Assembly (NCBI GenBank): GCA_024449915.1
Contig: JAMZAV010000005.1
Location: 124,001-188,000, forward strand
Origin: Sweltsa coloradensis
Taxonomy: Eukaryota > Arthropoda > Insecta > Plecoptera > Chloroperlidae
Length of the DNA stretch: 64,000 bases
Reading direction: 5' to 3'
Shown here: positions 35,423 to 45,761 of the stretch, one piece after another
How the letters are laid out: the number at the start of each line of letters is the position of its first letter
Numbering within the stretch: the first letter of the stretch is position 1
Translations under genes and position numbers: made by a program
Notes under the pieces: generated by a model
Told to the model about the DNA's origin: nothing
Seen by the model: the letters and a program-made list of their open reading frames with translations, nothing else
The model's database searches: none

Positions 35423-35610
35423 GGTCCTCCTTTGTAAATCAGTTTTTTAACTGAATGAGATAGACGTTAAATGAATAAATAAATAAATACTAAAAAATTG
35501 TTGGGTGTGCCGCCCAGAAACATTTTTTTTTAACTGAATGAGATAAGACGTTAAGTAAATAAATAAATAAATACTAAAAAAATTGTTGGGTGTGCCGCCC
35601 AGCAACATTC
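35423..35610 (+). mobile_element. Retroelement-like tail, tandemly duplicated
   Basis: GTCCTCCTTTGTAAATCAG, then AACTGAATGAGATAGACG, then (AAAT)n, then ACTAAAAAATTGTTGGGTG and TGCCGCCCAG. The part from TAACTGAATGAG to CGCCCAG is repeated with a period of about 83 bp (35,448 and 35,531). The first part is the same tail seen inverted at 31,795-31,925. The extra 3' sequence is flanking DNA duplicated with the tail, possibly by slippage. Confidence 0.6.
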
Positions 35611-35713
35611 TATTTAACATGTAGGTAATATTTATTTCGTAAGATATTCAATAGCAACATGATTTTTCAATACTACTGAGTACTGACAATGCTCGCCAGC
35701 GTAAATCAAACTT

Positions 35714-35890
35714 TTGGTGGAGGTGCCGGGTCCACATAGATTCCCCTCTTTACGTGCCCCCCTACCTCTAGGATCAACAAAAACATTCTAGGTCATCTTT
35801 GCGATTGTGCCACCCACACAGACGGACGGAAAGATGGACAGATGGACAGAAAAGTGAAGCATATAGTGAAGTTACGCTCCATCTAAAGTA
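35714..35890 (+). repeat. Dispersed TTGGTGGAGGTGCCGGG element, plus orientation
   Basis: The core motif starts at 35,714. ACAGACGGACGGAAAGATGG and GAAGTTACGCTCC follow within 170 bp, words common in short arthropod DNA elements. It belongs with the copies at 38,330, 42,197, 50,666, 50,831, 54,162 and 58,624. Confidence 0.6.
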
Positions 35891-36711
35891 AATAGGTAAA
35901 TTTTGTTTGTTTTTGGCTTGAAGTGAATTTGATCGCAGTTCACACAAAGCAGTTGACAGTTAGATGAAAACTTCGTCTCACAATTCGTTCAGAATTAAGA
36001 AACATTCAAACAATTCGCAAGATAATCGATGCGAAACCGACAACAAACGAATTAAAAAACACTCAACATAGCCAAACATTGGTTTAATAAAAGACAAACA
36101 CAGATACTCGAACAGTTGATATTTGCTTTGGCGAAAAAAAAAATAAACAAAAGACAGGGAGACATTTCATGAAAGCAATATAAATACCTCCATAGCAAAA
36201 ACACGTTTGAAAAAACCCATAAGCGAATAGCGATAATAAAATAAAAGCGTTCCCATCGTCCGCCTTCTCTGCGTAAAAATACATCATTCCTATGGCATTG
36301 TCCCAAATAATGATCGCTGTCGGGATTCAGAAGGGAAGATATATCTTCGATATTATCAGCTCCTCGGAACCACCTTCGAAATATCAATGGAGTTGATCAT
36401 AGGATCGTTAATCATAAGATGTTTCTGTAGGAAGCGATAGTACCCAGAGATCACCTGGAGGGACGAAGACCAATCACTTCCGGTGAGGGAATCCCTCTGG
36501 CGACGCTAAGGGGATTCACATACCTCAAGGACAAGAGGCAAAAACACGTTTTAAAGCGCAACAATCTGGCTAGACGTCATTACGAACTATAAACAGTTTA
36601 GGGAAATTAATGTAATAAGGTGGCGATAGTGTTTTTATAGATTTTTGGGTTTGTTTAAGAGATTGAGGAATCAATAGTTTTCATCTTCGTCGTCATATTC
36701 AACCTCCCCAC
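35891..36711. other. Non-coding stretch
   Basis: I see no gene or repeat family. The 111-codon minus-strand frame at 36,387-36,052 has no domain and no splice support. Confidence 0.5.
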
Positions 36712-37310
36712 TTTAAAGGGGTATTTAACCGCTAAACTCAAAACATATATTTCATTCAGGCTAATAAGTAATGAATTTAGCAATTAACAGAAAAATATCG
36801 CCCATGACTGCAAAAATGGTAAACATGGATTTTTGCTAGTCCCTCGTCGTGAAGAATTCCATAGAAATACATGCGGCACGAGTGTTGATGCGTACGTGGA
36901 GGATTTTGATCAAAAAAATATTGGCACACTCATTGACTACCTGAACAGTTTCATGTAAATTTCTATATTTTGTTTTGTAATGGGCAAGTAGTTCGGTAAA
37001 ATATGCATTACCAAGATGGGGTGTGTTTTAATCATATTTTGCGTGTTGAGGGTATATTTGGCACAGTTACAAGACAGATTTACAAGGGGCTTTGGGACTA
37101 GCTCTAGTATTATGTGAAAAAAAGAACATTAAGCCGATTTAAGAAATTTCCCAAAACACCATTTTCGCAAATTTCTGGATCAAAAAAATTCAAAAATTCG
37201 TGTTAAATCACAGTTACAAGATATGATTTTTTAAACGGTCATTTAAGTGTAGTATTGTGCTATAGATCACGTGGTAAAAAATAATTTTTGGGGTTTTTAG
37301 CCCCTTTAAA
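36712..37310. mobile_element. 599-bp non-autonomous TIR element
   Basis: TTTAAAGGGG starts the element and CCCCTTTAAA ends it (perfect 10-bp outer arms, 14 of 19 matching over the longer arm). The interior is AT-rich with no transposase frame. The start also resembles AAAGGGGTATTCACC at 28,448. These features fit a MITE of a cut-and-paste DNA transposon. The target-site duplication is not obvious, so the superfamily is open. Confidence 0.5.
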
Positions 37311-38327
37311 TGATGACAATTAGAACAAAATAACCGTTAATTGACCAACCGTTTGAGTTGTGTAGGTTTCCGAGAGGCAAGGAAACAAAACCTCGCCCAA
37401 GTGCATTTAAATGGAATGGGGACTTTGCTCATTCGCTCGCTCGTGAAATATTAGCATATGAAGCTAGATTGCGAGCACAGGTGGTGTGTGGCTGTAGCGT
37501 GGAGCTTTTGTCAATACACATGCATACACAACACAGCATTGGCTCCCTGAAAAACAAGGTACATTCGTTTCTATTTTGTTTCTTTGAACACAGGAAAATA
37601 ATGCATTTTATTAAATTAATGTCATCACATAATTATGTGTTTTAACTAGACTCGACAGAAGGGACGTGCATATTTCCAGTGAAATCCCATTCTTTACGTT
37701 TTAGCACAGCGAACTTGTATTTCACTTCCGTAAAGTTATGAGAAAATTAATTGCGTGTAAACTCCAGAGAATAAAATTAATCAGCTCCGCAAAAGGGGAT
37801 TTCAGAAAATAAAGTTGATTTTATTAAACGAAAGAAACGTTGGAAATGTAAAAATAGATATTTGTTCGTGTTTAAATTAAATGTATCTATATGCAGTTGG
37901 TATCTCTAAGTAGGGGCTTGTTATGTTGAATGCGTGCTCTAGAGGATAATGTTCATTCCGTTTTTGCACGTGAGAAATTTCGTGCCAATTAACATAAAAC
38001 TACTTCTAGCAATAAACAAACCTAACTTCTGACAGACAGAACTGTATGAATATATCTCGTTATAGTCTTGTTATAACTTTCATGACAAACTAAATATCAT
38101 TATCGTCGTAGAGTGATGTGTTTTTATAAACTTCAGTGAGACCAAAAAACATAAGCATAGAAGTAAAATAAACAAAAGTATATTATTCTGTTCTAATGTC
38201 GACTTACTAAGCTTGAAAATATATTTTTTAGAGAGAGTAATTAATAAAACAAGCACGGGAACGGGAGTACCAAAAATATGTAATGCGCAGATTGTCCAAG
38301 AACGATGCACAAACCAAAGCGTGTCTC
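37311..38327. other. Non-coding stretch
   Basis: No gene recognised. The 95-codon plus frame at 37,358-37,645 lacks any recognisable motif. Confidence 0.5.
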
Positions 38328-38329
38328 GT

Positions 38330-38684
38330 TTGGTGGAGGTGCCGGGTTCAAAAGATCCCCGTTTTAGTGAGCCGTCCTCCTAAACTCAAAGGTTACCAAA
38401 ATCACACAGTATCTTCCTAGTTGAAAGGACAATGTCAACAAAAAACCAAGCGCATGTCAATCGGAGGTCATGTTTGGTCTCTATCGTGAGACGTTACACA
38501 CAGAAAAACGGTTACACGACAAAAACCGAAAACGACTTCCGACTAACAAGCGTTCTTATATTTGGTTGCCATTGACTTTCAACAAGGCTGATGGTATAGA
38601 ATGTGTTTTGTGAATCTGGGGGTAAAAATGGCGGGGTTAGCGTCACCTAGTCCCCGACATGAAAATACCCGGCACCTCCACCAA
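38330..38684. mobile_element. 355-bp foldback element bounded by TTGGTGGAGGTGCCGGG
   Basis: TTGGTGGAGGTGCCGGGT at the left end is matched perfectly in inverse by ACCCGGCACCTCCACCAA at the right end. Internal arms also pair loosely: TCAATCGGAGGTCAT (left) against GACTTCCGACTAAC-type sequence (right). This is a MITE-like foldback with no coding capacity. Its right half resembles 42,055-42,215. Confidence 0.7.
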
Positions 38685-38830
38685 CAACGACATTTAAACA
38701 ATGGACAGGAAATACAATATTTAATTTTTTACTCTATTATGATGTGTTGATTAAGTAGCTACGCTTTCTCTTTTCGGTAAACTCTCGCACTCTCTCTTGT
38801 TACAGTTACAATCATAATCGTCATATTGGC
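38685..38830 (+). repeat. Shared flank of the foldback family
   Basis: CAACAACGACATTTAAAC, GGACAGGAAATAC and TTGATTAAGTAGCTACGCT recur after the same end at 42,216-42,330 and 54,170-54,300 (GATCTGTTGATGAAG, GCTTCGCTCCCT). The repeat family therefore extends about 130 bp beyond the inverted motif, which may be internal to a larger element. Confidence 0.5.
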
Positions 38831-41800
38831 TTGGGCGTTTGTCTGATAATTTGTACGGTATACAGTTTGTTTCTATTGCTTTGTGATTTAGTAAAACATC
38901 TCATCTCCTCTTTGGCCTGTGCATGCCTCGGCGTAAAGGTGAGAGCTTGGCCTATTAGTTGAGTGAAAAACAAGATTCAACAGTCCTAACTGCGACAAGC
39001 ATCATTGAAGGGAGGCATTCAGAGGCTCGAGGCTCTAAACAGTGGTGCGTCCGGAATAGAACGAAGGCTTAATCGCATCGCAAGCTTTCAAAGAAACGTA
39101 TTTATCCATTGAAAAGGATTGAATTCTACTCGGCTACAAGTGTTGCAATGATTGGAGCTATTTTAAGTGAGAGGGCCTAATTATTTCTTCAGCCGTAGAA
39201 CTTTAATAATGTACATTACATATTCTATTTAACGTATACATTATTATTTATCCGGCCTATGTTTTAGTTTATGTTAATTGCACTTAGGTAATTTGCAGGG
39301 AAATAAATTCTACAAACCACTTATGAAATGAAAATGAATATCCCCACTTGAATCCCAATATTGATGCGATGCTGCCGCCTGTTTGTCTGTAACCTCGTCT
39401 CTGTTGTCTAGACTCTAGACTGCACTGAGCAATTACACCCGCAGTGTTTGACTTGGCAACCCAGGACCAGTCACTGCAACACTGGAGTGATTCAATATCT
39501 CTCATCCCATTACTGTCCTTCCATCTCGGAGGTTTTACCTTTCTACTACGTTGTAGCTACATAAGTTTGTAGGTTCTTGATTTGGTAACACGGGAAACAC
39601 TCCCGCGGGTGGAATCGTTAATTTTTAATACAATCCAGAATTTCAAAAATCCATTTCGACCGGGTTTAAAAAAAATGTAAAGCCTCTATAGCCCTAAATA
39701 TCATTCAATCTATTCAAACTTAATATTGAAGCAATTTAACAATATTAATTGAACTTAACACTGCTCTTACATGGGAAAATAAGTTTTTATTATGTAGCAA
39801 TATTTCGAAAAGTTTCACTTTTCATCGACAGGCCGAAAATATCTACAAAAAAAAACATTGAAAAAATGAGAGCAGAGAGCAAGAGAAGTGAGCAGTGTTA
39901 AGTTTAATTAACTGTTAAATAACATTTACCTGTTCTATTTAAGTTTCTTTCAAATAATATTTAAGTGTTGCGTATTTTCTTCACAAATCTAACGAATTAT
40001 CAATTTAATATAAATGTGTGTGAAATGTGACCAAATTTAGTTCAAATCGAGAAATTTAGCGTTTTCAACCAGGTTCAAGTTTCAACCTCAAACATTGTCT
40101 AATCACTCGTCCCGGAGTAGTATCTGTTCTTGAGGGAAGTAAGCCACTGTATTACCGACACCGAACCCTAGGATCAAAGTTCTCGCAGTGCTGCGTGTTT
40201 CCAGCGAGACGCACCCCTCCGCTCTGCTAACCCTTATCGCTGGTATGATTATGAAATTACCCGACGGGCATCTAGAATATCCAAGTAACAAGATTCAAAT
40301 TCAGTGCTGTCTATCACGTCTAAGACAGGCGGGCTTATAGAGAACGCTGCTACATATCGTGGTTCGTAACTGACTTTCTACGCCAACCGTGTTCATTTAA
40401 CAAAGCCATTGGAAAAACCGTTTCCCTCCACAAAACAAAGAGAAAACGAGTGGTGGTATTTGCGATGAAATGTAGCATTGTGTTATGTTTGTCTGTTGGT
40501 GAAGGATATTTTAATCAGTGGTGGGTTGGAGTTGGAGTTGGAGGGCAAGAGACTCGACCGCTACAGATAGCCCACACACATATCCGATTAACGAATGAGA
40601 CTAATAAATTCAATCAGCTAGAACCACATTCTGCCCCCACCCACTCCCCCACCCTTGCCCCCAGCAACCCCCTATGAGGGGGCGGTTGAGTTGCCAATGA
40701 TGAGAATCAAATTTAACACTCAATAAACAAACATAGCTGATATCAATGAGGTCAAGGAATTTAATAAACAAACTTGATGGATGAAAAGTATTCTATTCAT
40801 TCTCTGGCTTTTGATCAGGATTTGATTTTAAATTGTGCGTTATAATTTTACTCTAGAGTAATGCGCATTGCGCCTTACAGATACAAATCTAGTGTGGTTT
40901 TCATATTAGTAACCCTATGAACGAGTGAAAAGATGGAAACATGCACTTAGAAACTCAATTGTTACAAGTTAGGGTTGTGTCATCACGTCGTTTACTAATA
41001 GAAATAATAAAAGAGAAACTTGGATGCTTTCACAATTAAATATAATATCGACTTTTATATGCAGCTCATTATTAGTGAAAATTTTTAATATAGATACAAT
41101 GTTATGAATTTGGTAGCCTTGATTTTGATTTTGATTATTAAGGGCAAGTTCCCGAAAAATGACAAGGAATTGTTATTGGAATATGGAATGCTCTTGATAA
41201 TTATATAAGTATTAGTTATTGGCCAGTCATAATTAAGTTACAGCCACTCATTGGTAGGCCCCTACAGCTGTGCTGAGCTCACTCAGCGATAGAATTATTA
41301 ACCGAACATTTTCAGTCAATTCCATTTTAACAAACTTCAATTACAATGAATATAAGTAGTAACACCGTCTTACCGGAGCAGCCCAGCTCAAGTGAACAGA
41401 ACAATTGAATACTTCTTCACAGTAAATGTTTGGTTAATGACTTTTAGTTTAAGCTTCCCTAGCAACACTCTTCAACATTCTAAAATCCTTTTATCAAAGA
41501 CCCTCCCTGTTTTAGTAGCTAAGAAAGTTGAATAATTCACAGCCGTGTTTGACTAATGGTAATGCATGGTTAATTGTGACTCCCATCCTATTCATAACAC
41601 AATGGCCAGCCCTGTGAGGTACGCGGGTTCCCCTGTCTTTTTGCAAGCTCACTCGGTTGCATTAAGCCGATTAGAAGAGCTTACCGCTTGCGGTCGTGGT
41701 CGCGTCCCGGTGTCCATTGAATGTATCAATTAGGGACGACATGGTATTACATGCTTTATTACGTTGATGATTTTTCTGGATAATTTATTAACTAAAGAGA

Positions 41801-42054
41801 CCATATAACCACCAAACAGAATATTGTGAAAGTTCTGTGGTTATTCGCTCCTGTGCCTTTGCTACACAAGCGTTCGCTAACTCGTTCCATGATGGTTTCG
41901 CGATCGATGCTTCGTGTTTTAACGAATATTAACCTGGAAACCGATGATCAAATCGTCACTTACAACAATAATTCAAAATTAGCCACACTCTCATGCTTTC
42001 AGTTATTTTCAAATTTTCCTGATAGTTCCAATTATTATACATTTACTTTAAGAG
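38831..42054. other. Non-coding stretch
   Basis: No exon, tRNA or repeat family was recognised over about 3.2 kb. C-rich patches near 40,630-40,670 are low complexity. Short open frames show no domain. Confidence 0.5.
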
Positions 42055-42330
42055 GCGTTCTGTCCGATAAAAACCGCACATGACCTCCGATTGAATTGTC
42101 GTGAATTAAGTTGGCAATTCCCTTCAACAAAGATGATAGAGGAAGGTGGGGGTCCGGTGGGCTTGACTATCCTCACTCAAAAAGGAAAAATCTTCGTACC
42201 CGGCACCTCCACCAAAATATATCTCGCGGGTAAGGTTTTATCTGTGCATTCTTCTTCGACGATCTGTTAATTAAGCAGCTTCGCTCCCTACTCTGCGTGA
42301 TCTCATAACCGTGTTTTTATCAGTAATAAT
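42055..42330 (-). repeat. Dispersed TTGGTGGAGGTGCCGGG element, minus orientation
   Basis: The inverse core ACCCGGCACCTCCACCAA lies at 42,198-42,215. Upstream ACATGACCTCCGATTGA and TTCAACAAAGATGATAG match the right half of the 38,330-38,684 element. Downstream GATCTGTTAATTAAGCAGC and TTCGCTCCCT match the shared flank. The left partner motif is missing, so this is a half element or a longer relative. Confidence 0.58.
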
Positions 42331-43574
42331 AACATTTTGGTGGATTAATTATTGTGACTTAGCCTTCCTCAGAAACTCAACCACAAAATACGTCTTCATC
42401 AAAGTAGCTGAAAGTGAAATTGAGGATAACCGTGTCGAAAAATTGAACCGGAGTTATTTTTCTAAATGAAAGAAAACAAATGGAAAGAACAAGCCACAGG
42501 CAAAAGTTCAAAGCCAAAGCGTTTTCTATATCGACTTGATTGGTTGGTAGGGAGTTACAGTTGAATGCAAGCTGGTTGGATCGAATGGCTGCTCATTGGT
42601 GGCGACACCTCTAGGGAAAGAAACTCTCACTTCTAATCACGCTATCGAACGAAGTGTTTACCGGTTTTTAACTTGATATAGCCCACGGTTTCAAGTTAAC
42701 GACGCCATGGTCCCACCCTCTCTTTATTAAGTCATCTCGACAAGTGTCTCGAGATTACTCTAAGTAAAGTGTGTTGTGTCGTGGGCGAACGATAAACAGC
42801 CAGGGTCGTAAACAGCTAAAATATCACATACGCTCGTTGCCCGACGAGTTACTGCCTCTTCTCTCATGAAATACACAGGCCGAGTATACAGCAATGCTGA
42901 CTTTATGGAAAATATCATATTCCAAATTCGATTTTCTGGCAAATGCGTTCGCAGCATTATCTAAATAAAAACATAAAAAAATAGTATGCCCTTGTAAGAA
43001 AACTAAAAAACGGGGAAGAGAATATGAGACCGAACACTTCAAAACTCTCTGCATTCGTTCATTCATATACTCAGTGCTAACGAATAACACTTCTTGATAC
43101 TTCCGCGAGCTAGACAAACTTTAATAAGAATAACATTATGCAATTGTAATTGCTTAACAAGTTTGGTAATGAATGAGTATTCGCTGTTCTTCACTTCATT
43201 ATCTACATAATATTCAAGTGTTTTAAGCATAAAAGTGAGTTTCTTGTCAGATATCCGCTGTGATATCGGTTGTCTCATTAATACCTCAAGCCAAGCCAGA
43301 CTTTCTAAATGAAATCTCCTGGTGCATAAAAGCCACACATCAATATTCGACTCAGAGTTGACTTAGCATTAGAAACTCTTATATTCTTCCAACTGGGACC
43401 GAGTTAAAATGGTGAACATGTATTCATTTTCACGCAGCTATAGGAAATACATGGGCTTTGCTTAACAAATGACAGGGTATCTTCAGCTTCATATGCCTAT
43501 TCACATTGTAAAATGTCAGGGCGAACAATGAACAATTTGGAAGAAACCAAGACTTTCTCATTGAACAGAAATAC
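42331..43574. other. Non-coding stretch
   Basis: No gene or repeat was recognised. Overlapping minus-strand frames at 42,760-43,338 are short and lack motifs. Confidence 0.5.
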
Positions 43575-43761
43575 AACTAGGGAAACGCCAAAGTCGTTGT
43601 TAAACGAGTGAGTGAGCCAAGTGTTGAGTAGCCGGGAACATCCCCTTTCCTCCCCTATACCTAAGGCTGGATCTAGCCTAGTATGGGGAATGATACCATA
43701 CGGGGTACTATACACATGGCTCACTCACTCGTTTCACAACGACTTTGGCGTTTCCCTAGTT
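43575..43761. mobile_element. 187-bp foldback element, copy 1
   Basis: AACTAGGGAAACGCCAAAGT at the left is mirrored by ACTTTGGCGTTTCCCTAGTT at the right. The arms extend inward through AACGAGTGAGTGAGCCA and TGGCTCACTCACTCGTT. The loop holds GGGAACATCCCC, CTAGCCTAGTATGGGG and GATACCATACGG. It has no coding capacity. Together with the following SINE-like block it forms a composite that is repeated next door. Confidence 0.85.
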
Positions 43762-44344
43762 GAGTCACTCGGGACACCGGTACAAGTGTTCTGACTTCTA
43801 AAACCGGTCCGTCTGGTCACCTTATTTAAACTGGAACTCACTCTGCAACAATTAAATTGAACATTCAAAATACGAATCGTGTTCAAAACGTATTCGCGAG
43901 AAACATTAACAAATTTCCAAGATAAAACAAAATCACCTAATTTTTATTACCCATTTAACACCCCTCAAAAATAATAAGTGGGTGTAAAAATATAAAAAAG
44001 TTCTAACCAACGGGCATCGAACCCCATACCTCCGTGCGGTAGGCTAAATGCTTACCACTATGCCATGCCAGCCACGCAGATTTCGTCCCGCTAGCTGCTA
44101 CTAAACAAATGCTATCGATATTTAAAAAAATCACATTTTGATTTATTGCAGGATTAAATCGTAATGGATCTAGCTGATTTTGTTAACAGTTCTCAGTAAA
44201 CTCGTACCGGATGTCTGTTTAAAATTTCAGCGAAATCTGTTCAGCGGTTCGGCTGATTTTCGACGTACAGACAGACAGAATCACAGAATGAGAGCCGTTT
44301 GAGTTGAATGGAGACACTCGGTCGCTCCGCTCCCTCGTTTAACT
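43762..44344 (-). mobile_element. tRNA-headed SINE-like block, copy 1
   Basis: On the minus strand an A box, TGGCATAGTGG (44,065-44,055), and a B box, GGTTCGATGCC (44,023-44,013), are correctly spaced and sit in a tRNA-like head (about 44,078-44,006). The tail runs towards 43,850. On the other side, 44,080-44,344 holds CAGCGGTTCGGCTGATTTTC, ACAGACAGACAGAATCAC and GCTCCGCTCCCTCGTTTA. The ~85 bp at 43,762-43,848 is absent from copy 2. No intact tRNA acceptor stem is evident, so it is not a tRNA gene. Confidence 0.65.
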
Positions 44345-44526
44345 AACTAGGGAAACGCCAAAGTCGTTGTTAAACGAGTGAGTGATCCATGTGTATAGTA
44401 CCCGGTATCATTCCCCATACTGAACTAGATCCAGCCTTGGGTATATGGGAGGAAATGGGATGTTCCCGGGTACTCAACACTTGGCTCACTCACGCGTTTT
44501 ACAACGACTTTGGCGTTTCCCTAGTT
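44345..44526. mobile_element. 182-bp foldback element, copy 2
   Basis: The AACTAGGGAAACGCC arms and GAGTGAGTGA / TCACTCACGC inner arms are the same as at 43,575-43,761. It starts directly after the CTCCCTCGTTTAACTAACT end of the first SINE-like block. Confidence 0.85.
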
Positions 44527-45010
44527 ATTTAAATTGAACATTCAAACAAAATGCGAATCGTCGTATTAGCGTGAAACATTAACAAATTTCCAAGATAAAA
44601 CAAAATCACAATTTTTATTTTCCATTTAACACCCCTAATGTGAGTGTAAAAATATAAAAAAAAGTTCTAATTAACGGGTATCGAACCCCAACCCTCCGTG
44701 CGGCAGGCTAAATGCTTACCAGTGGGCCATGTCAGCCAGGTAGATCTCGTCCCGCTAGCTGCTACTAAACAAATGCTATCGATATTTTTAAAAATCACAT
44801 TTTTATTTATTCTAGGCTTAAATCGCTATGGATCTAGCTGATTTTGTTAACAGTTCTCAGAAAACTCGTATCGGATGTCTGTTTAAAATTTCAGCGCAAT
44901 CTGTTCAGCGGTTCGGCTGATTTTCGACGTACAGACAGACAGACAGAATCACAGAATGAGAGCCGTTTAAGTTGAATGTAGACACTCAGTCGCTCCGCTC
45001 CCTCGTTTAA
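44527..45010 (-). mobile_element. tRNA-headed SINE-like block, copy 2
   Basis: It is a close copy of 43,849-44,344: AACATTAACAAATTTCCAAG, B-box region at 44,687-44,677 (GGTTCGATACC on the minus strand), A-box region at 44,729-44,719 (TGGCCCACTGG), CTAGCTGCTACTAAACAAAT and TCGCTCCGCTCCCTCGTTTA. The two blocks differ by a few percent and small indels. The duplication therefore postdates the composite, though it is not brand new. Confidence 0.65.
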
Positions 45011-45596
45011 TGACTGTGATTACAAATTGTTGGTGCTTCAATCGTTTTTGTAGTGATGTTCTGAATATTCTGGCACTGTCCACGGGTGGAATCGAGTCCA
45101 GCATGATTGATTGGTGTTTCCTACTTAAATATGCCGGTCTCTAGTTGGTCATTCGCTTGTCGATGATGTCGGCGCCTACAGGGTTGGCTTGGTCGGATTT
45201 TTATTACTGTCCCCCACTGAAAATCAGTTATGTGACTGAGTGGGAAGACTCTAAATGCGATGTTTTTATTTTTATTATTTATTCCGTTTATTATGCCTAC
45301 ACGCGTGCGTTTTAAAACGTGCAAGTATACGTCAGACGAATGTATACATAAACGTAACGTTCGTTTAAAAGTGTATGCCAGTAAACATCAGACAATAGGC
45401 GAGAAATGGCCCCAGCTAGAATAATATTACGAGTTCCAAATCATTTTGTACTCTCTAGTTCTGGGGGTGAATTTCTGCTGGCTACGAAAAGCCATGCCAA
45501 GGAATGTAAGGTTCATTCTGAGTGCTAATCCATATTTATACTCAACATGCGAATGTAACCTTGCATTAAGATTGTGTTGTAGTCCACGTCTCTTAC
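45011..45596. other. Probable intron sequence downstream of the minus-strand exon
   Basis: No second exon is visible. The GTAAGA donor of the exon upstream on the minus strand opens into this stretch. Confidence 0.4.
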
Positions 45597-45761
45597 CTTC
45601 CCAACTCCATTAACCTCTTTGACTCCAAGTCGACGTAGAAGCGCTGGAGGTACCACAGGCGGCGTCCGGTGTAGTACGCCACTGAAGCCCACGCCCCCGT
45701 CATCGCCGTAGGAGTCCGCTTCCGCCACTGGGGAGACGACAGGTTCAACTTCTGGGCAGCC
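45597..45761 (-). CDS. Internal exon of an unidentified protein-coding gene
   Basis: On the minus strand TTGTTGTTTACAG precedes the exon and GTAAGAGACG follows GGGAAG. The exon is 165 nt (55 codons), so it is phase-symmetric, and its GC content is far above its surroundings. Two frames are open throughout. Frame A (phase 0) begins G-C-P-E-V-E-P and ends R-R-L-G-V-K-E-V-N-G-V-G-K, with strong G at codon position 1 as in real genes. Frame B (phase 2) contains A-Y-Y-T-G-R-R-L-W-Y-L-Q-R-F-Y and has very high GC at position 3. The end of frame A loosely recalls the lead-in to a kinesin motor core in KIF26-like proteins, but this is memory, not a search. No partner exon was found in the window, so introns are probably longer than 15 kb or the gene extends outside. 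Confidence 0.6.

Noticed and set aside
36052..36387. 111-codon minus-strand frame with hydrophobic stretches
   Set aside because: The hydrophobic segments come from A/T-rich sequence. No start context or homology is recognised.
44006..44078. Possible functional tRNA gene on the minus strand
   Set aside because: A and B boxes are present, but the acceptor ends do not pair convincingly and the same head recurs 660 bp away inside a repeated block, so it is SINE-like.
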